64,000 bases of DNA from positions 27,432,875 through 27,496,874 of the forward strand of contig OZ024895.1 in NCBI GenBank assembly GCA_964017195.1, written 5' to 3'. A program made the position numbers and the translations under genes. The notes beneath the pieces were generated by a model that had not been told where the DNA came from, did not search any database, and was given only the letters and a program-made list of their open reading frames with translations. How positions within the stretch are numbered: position 1 is the first letter of the stretch; each line of letters opens with the position of its first letter. Below, one piece after another: positions 25,401 to 33,930 of the stretch. Source of the stretch: Siderastrea radians. Its lineage: Eukaryota; Cnidaria; Anthozoa; Scleractinia; Rhizangiidae.

Positions 25401-28400
25401 GTGTCGCAACGAACTTTCCAAAATTTGTCCATCAGTTTTAGTACATTCTATTCGCGCCAAAATACAGGAACTCAATTCCAAACTTTTCAACCACCTGTGC
25501 CAAATTAAAACTCAAAAACTTCAACAATTAATAAGTCCTCCAGCTACTAGTGAGCCGTCATTTGAAAATAATAACATCACTGTAGTCACCATTCCAGAAA
25601 ATCTACCACTTCCCGACTCCGAAAGGTCAGTTCCACCACTCCCTATATAAACCAAGTCCAACTCACAATTCCTTGATTTGCTCTGACGAAGGGCTAACGC
25701 TCGAAACGTCAGCTTTCAATCTCTTCACGGTGGCCAATTTACCTTATCAACTCAGTTGATAAATCCAAAATTCGGCAATGGAAAAGTCTGTTAGCCTCGT
25801 TGAGGGTATAGGCAGAAATCCCCAAAGTGGAGTCGCACTTATGTGGGCAAGGAGTTTTTGTAAGTTAAAAAGTGTAATAAATTCCCCAAGTTCTCCGCTT
25901 CTACGCTTGCACTGGAACTGCACTAGGTAAGAGATCAACTTCGGTGTGGGGAACTCAAGGAAGAGGTTCGATCAGAGTATGTTAAATTTTTCCTTCAGAG
26001 GTTTGTTTTTCTCAGTGATGTGTAATAACAGCTACTGAGTGTGATTACGGTTGTGCAGCCCAGTGCAAGTTTTTCCGCATTTGGGCAGAATGCACGGTTT
26101 GGTACAATCGAATACCCTTGATACGGACGCCAAAGGGACAGACCAAAGTGTCTGCATTATTAGAGGGGTCCATGTTGCAGTGGTAGGGATTGTATAATTT
26201 TTATGCTTCCTCGTGTCGGCAATGGAGAGGCGAGCCCGGGTCCGTGAGGAGACCTCCGACTATGTCTACGAAAAACAGAAACCCTAAGAACAATTCACAT
26301 CTTGTCGGTGAATTCAACTACCAAATAAGATATCTGAAAGCAGCAAAACGAATGGGTAACTGCAAAATAAGTTTCACTACATGTTCAGTCAACAGCGGGG
26401 GCAGCTTTGGTGAGAACTATTACTAATCATTTTGTTTTGCCATAGTTACCTCCCACCAACACAATTCGTTTTTAGTCACCTGACAACAACCTGACAATGT
26501 TTACTGTTTAAATCTGGTAATTATCTCGCGACGGAAAATATAAAGACACATCTAAACCGGAATGTAATAACTGCAACAAAACATTGACGAACGCGAAAGT
26601 AAGATTTGCCTTTGTTAAATAAGTGTAATCCAAGTTGATTAAAGTCCCTTCCAGTAGGTTGGGAAAGGAAAATTATTAAGAGTTTTCTGTTGAGCAACTC
26701 AAGGAAAACATGTACAAAAGACAAAAGGGTCTACCAAGGGAATAAAAAGCAATACCTGAAGGTGAACATATAGCACTTGATATTTCACTATCACCAAACG
26801 TGGATACCCATCCTCCGTGTCTACACTGTAGAATGGAGCTCTCGTTCCCGTTACATTGCATATCATCCAGACATATTTCATCATTTGCTAGTCGAAAAGC
26901 AGTCGCCGCTAAAGCTTCGCTATAACCCAGCTGACGGCAAACCACATTAGCATCTTGTTTATCCCACCCGAAGGTGCATACTGGTCCCCATACTCCATCA
27001 GACAAGACCTCCACACGTGTCCCAGATGAGCCTTTGCTGGTTAATTTGACTGTTGAGATAAAAAGACGCCACATAACGCCAGTCAGTTTATGTCATGTTT
27101 TAAATTGTTCTTTTTTAGCCTTTCACAGTCTCCTCAAAAACAAACCACCTCATTGTGATCACAGTTAGCCTGGGTAGTACCTTAGTTCAAAATTAAAGCG
27201 AGTACGGCTTTCGGATTTTAAGGTGGCACAAATTTTCCAGAGCCCTCTGTTTCTGGCAGTGAAGGAAGATCTCCCCCCCCCTTCCAGAAGCAGGTTGGTG
27301 TGGGACGTGAATCCAAAGCCTTCACGTTTAGTGAGATGTCGAACTCGTAGAAAACAAACATGCAGGATTTCAACGCTGTCTCTGGCTCCTTCAAACGGTG
27401 TACGGCTGACCGTCATTGAATTTTGGTGACGGAACAACATTGAAATTTGTAGCGGGTGATAATAAAATTAGTCCCTTCTCATTTGAACTTGAGTAAGCAT
27501 TTCGTTAGATTTAGAAGGTTTAGAATATGTGAACCTTCATTATTGTCGCCTTAATTGCAGTTGATAAGTTAGGATAGCAAATAAACACTACTTTACCTTC
27601 GGATCCTTTGCACCTCACCCCAGCAAGTTGGTTATTGGTACAGCTGCTATTTACCAAGTTCTGACGTGGACACGAAAACAGCAAGTCTTCATTTCCAGTA
27701 CATTGCACATCGCTCATCCATATGTTATCAATGTATTGCACAGTAGTCGTGTAAACTCCAGAGGAGACTTCGTAGCCAAGCCATCGACAAACCACATCAG
27801 CATCTTCTTTACCCCACCTATTCCCACAAACCCATTCCCAGGTGTTGTTGTGATATACTTGTACTAGGCCTTCCTTTGCAGACATGCCTCCAACAAGACG
27901 AACTGTTTAGGTAGAGAACAAAGTTTGTTTTCATTTAGGAGGTTTTTGGCTCTCTTGTAAAGTCATTGACAATTCACTTGCAAATAACGACACCGCTGTT
28001 TCAAGCCTCTTATTAAATTCATTTTTTCCTAAGGTGAGCGAATCGTGGCAGTAGGGGTTTGCAGTAAACTGTTTATAGATGTAGTTTTGCAGAATGTAGC
28101 ACCATAGAATTCTAAAACCAGAATTATGAAACGCTTTCCCCCAAATGAGAAGACTTTCTTCTAAATGAATCACTTTGTTTTGGAAATTCGTCGCTAGAAG
28201 GCTATGAATACGCATGACCAAACTACCACTTGGAATTTCTTTCACTGAGTTGCTTCTATTTATACCTCTTATTAGCCGAGTTCGAGGTCCGTACTGTAAG
28301 TTGCGGACCGAGGTTTATCCGCCTCCGCCATCAGTAGGGCTCATCAGTACAATGCCCTATTTTCTCAGTGTAACCATGGAGGTACAGACTACAGTGAATG

Positions 28401-31400
28401 AATGTTACCTTGTAATTTACAAATGACGCTGCTGGCGTAAAAACGATAGTCGCAAGAGCTGACTGGTATCCATCGGTCGTATCGGCACTCTGATATGGAT
28501 GTTTCGTTTCCTGTACAATAAAAGTTATTCATCCATTTCTTTCCAGTATCTTGCTCAAAGGCATCCTCTTGAAGGACACCTACAGCTCCATCAAATCCGA
28601 TCTGACGACAAACCACGTTACCGTCATTCAGGCTCCAATGACTGCTGCACAGTGTCCCCCAAGTCCCGTTATTTAGCACCTCAACTCGACCATAGGAAAA
28701 ACGTGTTCGATCTCCAGCCAGACGAACTGTAAAGGTTTGAAAAAAAAAACGTGCAAAGCTCATTTGACTTATCCATGTTATAATACTAAAGGCTTTAAGT
28801 TGAGCTCAGCTGTTGCGGACGTTAAGGACAAAAGTCTTTTGTGTAAATACCACTTTTAATCTGCATTTTACAGAAGTCGCCTCAAAAAAGGGTCTATTCA
28901 TTCTCTTACACATGTTAGCCAATCGTTAGTGGAACTTTGTCCGACAGCTAACGACAAGAGGAACATGTATAACGATAACCAACGCATTCAGGCAGATTTT
29001 ATATGTCATAGATTGCAAAGCTTGTCTCGCAAATACACAGTTCTTACAATTATATTCAAATCACACACTGGGTACATATTGGGATAACTGTGGGACTGTT
29101 CTTAAGAAAACAGATATCTGTAAACTACATTTTGCACAAGAACTCCAGTTATTACTGGTAAACATCTGCGTGAGTCTTAATTAAAACGAATTCAGTTTTA
29201 ATTGATCAACTATCGGGAATTAATGATACGTTTTTCTCGCAACTGCCTTATATGAAAATAATAGGCAGTCGAATCACTGTTGGTAATTCCACTAACGGAC
29301 TATACATATTTGGACGAGTGTCAGTAAAACAAGTCAGTGTCGGTGTCGGGATCGGGTGTCTAGATGATAATATTTTTTTATGTTCTTTCTTGTTTTTGTT
29401 TTTAAAAACCAACCACTGGAAAACAAATAAACGAAACAAAAAAGACAACTGACACCACACAAAATGAAAAAAAGGAATTAACATTCGAACAAACAATAAA
29501 CAAACAAAGAATACTAGACAACCTGACCCCTGACACCCAACTTAGGCGTATTAACAAGTCATTGCCAACGAGTCAAATCATCACAGCCTAAGAACAAGAA
29601 GGAGGTGCAACCAATAAAAGTTGCAATAATCAATTCCTCAGACGTTACATGTGGTCATCATAACGCGGTAAATATATAAAGAAAATGACGTTTGGGAACC
29701 AAAGAAGTTATCTTTGGTTGCATTAGTTGGATCAGTTAGACTGGTGGATGAGTGGGTTCAGAGATATATATAATCCTCTCTTGATACAATAAAATGACCG
29801 AGATTAACGGGGTGGATGTGATTCAAATGAAATAAAAAAAGAATTGTACTCTGGTTTGTCTAATGTTGGTTAATATATTAAGTATAATTCTACTTACCAT
29901 CAATATTAGCGGTTGTTGGCAGAGGCAATACACCTGAAACCATGAACAAAAAAGATATGTTTTATAGCCAATCATCATTTTATCGTATTTTTACCAGCGT
30001 GACACTTGAAAGAATTGCTTTCCATTGACCCAGTTTTTTTTACTCACGTTCTAAAAAAAATCTTGCATACATACTGACCCTGTGCGCACTCAAATTGTGC
30101 AGCAAATTGTAGCCGGATCAAATGTTAACAGCAGCCGTACCCGTTAATTAAGGCTACTTTTGTCTAACCGACGCTTAAAGTACCTATGAACTAAAAATTT
30201 TTTTGCACTTTTTGGTACTTCATTATGTGTTAATTCCGAAATGGCAAGAGGAATTGGATGTCAAGAAACAAAAATCCGTTTTTTTGCCGTTGAAAGTACC
30301 CAAAATGACCAAAATCGTGTCTCCGAAGACTGGGAACGAGTTGGCCGAGGTAGCGGGCCGTATGACGTCACAAATCGCGCAGAATGTTTGTCTCTTTGGT
30401 CTTTGTCAAGTGTTTGAGTGATGAAACTTACATTTTCCTTGTTAATATTGATATACAAAGAAAACTACCGACGACTGAGGAAAACTCTAAGATTCAGCTC
30501 GAAGCGATTTCGAGGATGTGCAGTTTTTGGGTTTGTCGTCCGTGGATAAAGCCTAAACAACGACAACAATAATCTTGTGCGAAGCAAGATGGCGAATTGA
30601 ATTGTTGGGATTGACTAACTTTCCGCTCTACTGGCTTGACTGGCTTGATGCAGAAGCTTCCAAAATTGAATTGCCAGTACTTTTATGTGTTATTAACGAG
30701 AAACTGACGCAGCCTTGACTTTACTTCTTTTGTTCAGAGCATCGTTGTATGTACTTCAATTATTTTTCTCAAACCGATGCCAGACAAGCTCAAGTTTACA
30801 GTGTACTTGTTTGTAACTTAATTTGTTCACTTTTCACAGGTTTTAGCGCCAAGAGAAAGATAGACTCAGTTGCTCGGCTCTTTCGAATGAGGACTTTTGC
30901 AGAGAGAACACTGATATAAACTTATTAGTTAGCAGGAAGTATTTTATACATACAAGATAAGCATACCCAGAATTTCCTTGAAATATTACAACATGCCTAA
31001 TGCACAAGGCTGAGACATCAATAGCAATTTCTAAAGAGGCTGTTTTATTTATCATAATCAGAAGCTGCAAATGATTTTCAAATGGAAGTGCAGTGTTTTT
31101 ATTGTTGTAAATTTCAAGCCATTTATGAGGGAGCGTCTCAAAGCAAATAAATAAGATTTTTTAGTATGGTGCTCATTTGTGGTCTTTTACTCCACCTGGA
31201 GGTGCTATGAGGATGATGACTGAGATAAACAAAGGTGGACATTGTATGATACACGTGCAAACTCAGACTAGTGTGACTTCAGTTTTGTCTTTGTAATAAT
31301 ACGTCGCTACTGACTACATGAATTGGTTTGCGTAACAGTAATAGTTATATTAAGAAAGAAACGCTCTTAGAACTTGGCACAGCGTTGGGCTTAAACCCAG

Positions 31401-33845
31401 ATAGATCAAAAGACAAACTTCAAATTAATTTCTGCTGCTTACTTGCTAAATATTATATTTGGCTATGTCAGCATAAAGAATTTCCACCAAAACGTAATGA
31501 CGTTTTATGATATATGAAACACATCAATGAAATTGAAAACAAGGCCAGCACTTTTAACCAGAAGAAATGGGACCCTATTAAGCCTTTCTTGTAACCTCTT
31601 GTGAACTTGGTCTTAGTCCCCTGAGAAATGAAACAAGGTGTAAGTTCTTTTTTTTCTCTCTCTTTCCGTTTTTCTCTTTTTTGCTTTTTATTTCTCGTCT
31701 AAATTTAGTTCAGTATTAAATGTTTTGTTTGTTAGTTTAATATTGTATAAAATTGACAAAAACAAAAACTTTGTAAAAGATAGAAGTAAGCTTAGTAACG
31801 TAATATATGTCGTGTATTGTAATGTATTGTAATGTAATTATCCTGTCTTTGTCTTAATAAAAAAAAGTCTTTCTCCTAAAAAAAAAAAAACAACAACAAA
31901 TGTCTAAGAGTCTGTGTTTGATCAAGTTCGCATAAGCCTTTGAATTCTACCAACACTCTCGTGTTTGCATCACGCTTCCGCTACGTAACCATGCATGCCA
32001 CTCTTGAGGGACATAGATTTGGTGGGATGCGGGACAAAATTTGTGATCAAGGTGGGATACCATGCCATGAGGTGAAAATACCATGATATCGAGAGGATTC
32101 TTCTTGTCAGGCGTTGGAAATATAGAATTATCCACTAGGAGGCAAACATATTTAAAGCAAGTATTGCAAAATATTTTCTGAACCTGGTGAACTTACACCA
32201 TGCTAAACCAGGGTCAGAATTAATAGAGAGACTGGTGCGGGATGTTGAGACAACTGCAACAAGTAAATAGTTTTAATTTTACTAACTTGGGCACTTATTT
32301 AGTAACAGAACTCCCCTTTGTTTTTTTACACGGATGGGGCTATCCTGTGTATATATCATTATTATTATTAAAACAGTACGAGACGTTTATATGCTATTTC
32401 CCTAAATAGCATGCGTAGGGCACGAACGTAGCCTATGCAGCTAATTTTCGGAAAAAAAAATTAAATAATAGGAAATGAAGGTTACATATTGTCATTAACC
32501 TTCGATAATAAAAATGATTAAATAACTTATGCCATAAATACAAATTAAACCTACATCACCAAGACTGTGCTGCAAAAGGGTCAATTGTACGGTGTTACGT
32601 GTGGTATAAGAAATCTCATATTACATGGTCCTCTTGAGATAACAGGAGGAGGGTCAACAAGAAGAGAGGCACAAATCTACTTGAAACGTGTGGTGTTTTT
32701 AATTTACAAGAGGACCTTTTCAATTAAATGCAGTGGAAGCAGAGTGACTTGCAATAAAAATTACCAATGCTGAGCCGAACTGCTTCCTTTTAGTTGACGA
32801 AACATGTTGTACACGAGGGATTTATAAATATTCCTATAGCTATCTCTGATTAACTAAAACGTTTTGTCTCGTCGTCGGTCAAGACAGTTCCGTTCATTTT
32901 TATCCCTTCAAAGTCTATGGTGAACATCCAGTTTGAGAAACGTATTGCATGTGGCATGTGGTTTCCAAAAAAACGAAATTAAACAAAACTTTGTAGTACA
33001 GTTATGCGTTGTAGGTCTTGGATGCTTTTAGGTACGTAATAGTGGACAGATGCATATAGCAATAGTTCTGTGGACCAAATGTTCAAAAACCTTCTTTATC
33101 TCGATCTTTAATCTTGAACTGCGATAATTGTTACTAGTAGAACTAATCCAACAGAGGCAGAAGTTACATGTATTAACGCGACATTCAAATGCTGCTGCTT
33201 TTCCGAGAAGCAGCTCTGTAATGCGGTTGAATCGAATTCTTACTGAGTCGGACACGGTTCAAATGAGTCCGTTTCTCCCCTTAATTCGTTTCCTTTTGAG
33301 AAACGATACACACATGCTCTCATTGTGCGATTCCCGTCCTTGTAGCTTACAATCCTGCCTGAGCCCACGAGTCACTCCAAAGTAATTTCTCTTCTGGAAA
33401 CCCTCTTGTCAGCCACAACACTCTTGTCTTCTGCGCGATTTGTGACGTCACAGCCTTGTAAAATGGAGACAAAATGGAGACAAAATGGAGACACTTTTCG
33501 GGTGCCAAATTCGAACTTTGCGGCTGGGAGAATATCCCATACTAAGGGTTCTACTTAGCAAAACTTACATCATTTAGACTGAGGGAGTCATAAACCATCA
33601 TAGTTAGGAGAAAAAATTTTTAGTTCATGGGCACCTTAAGAAGAATTAGAAAGAAGAAATTTTGAGCTGCTTGATTAGGTTTGCATTCTTTCACTTTTGT
33701 AGACATGTATTTTGAAATTTATGCTCCCTGCTGGTGACCATTGTATATCAACTTATTTTTAAAACTATAGCTGTGATGGTTTCGGTCAACTTGTGCCGAT
33801 CCTTCTGTTTTAGTTTGACGTAATTGTCTCAGAAAGTCACTTCCA

Positions 33846-33930
<85 letters not shown>

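Larger units (their letters stand above)
22719..25768 (-). mobile_element. Penelope-like retroelement with inverted terminal copies
   Basis: Both ends carry the same ~130-bp terminal sequence in opposite orientation: about 22719-22853 on the minus strand and about 25632-25768 on the plus strand. Each has a 19-nt palindrome, TTATCAACT(G/C)AGTTGATAA, at its tip, and a hammerhead-like motif. Between them lie a frameshifted RT plus GIY-YIG coding region (minus, 22901-25106) and an inverted N-terminal coding fragment (plus, 25128-25638). The element lies in the host SRCR gene intron, with the main coding region in the same orientation as the host gene. The frameshifts show that it is dead. Confidence 0.85.
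22530..25860. repeat. Diverged repeat unit on both sides of the Penelope-like element
   Basis: CGTTAGCCTCGTTGAGCGTA with GTGGAGTATAGCACTCATG lies at about 22540-22592. A similar stretch, GTTAGCCTCGTTGAGGGTA with GTGGAGTCGCACTTATG, lies at about 25790-25845, just outside the right end. CGGCAATGGAAAAG occurs at about 22661 and 25774. The element therefore inserted into, or duplicated, a local repeat. Confidence 0.5.
30176..33642. mobile_element. 3.5-kb inverted-repeat element carrying older insertions
   Basis: The left end AAAGTACCTATGAACTAAAAATTTTTTT is matched in inverse form at 33610-33642 (ATTTTTAGTTCATGGGCACCTT). A second inverted pair, GACGTCACAAATCGCGCAGAA, lies at about 30365 and 33425. 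The ends are otherwise diverged, and no transposase was recognised. Inside lie a LINE 3' fragment (31316-31890) and a copy of the dispersed repeat (32374-32450). An 11-bp tandem (ATGGAGACAAA, three copies) lies at 33463-33494. The whole element sits in the host intron next to SRCR exon 1. Confidence 0.5.
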
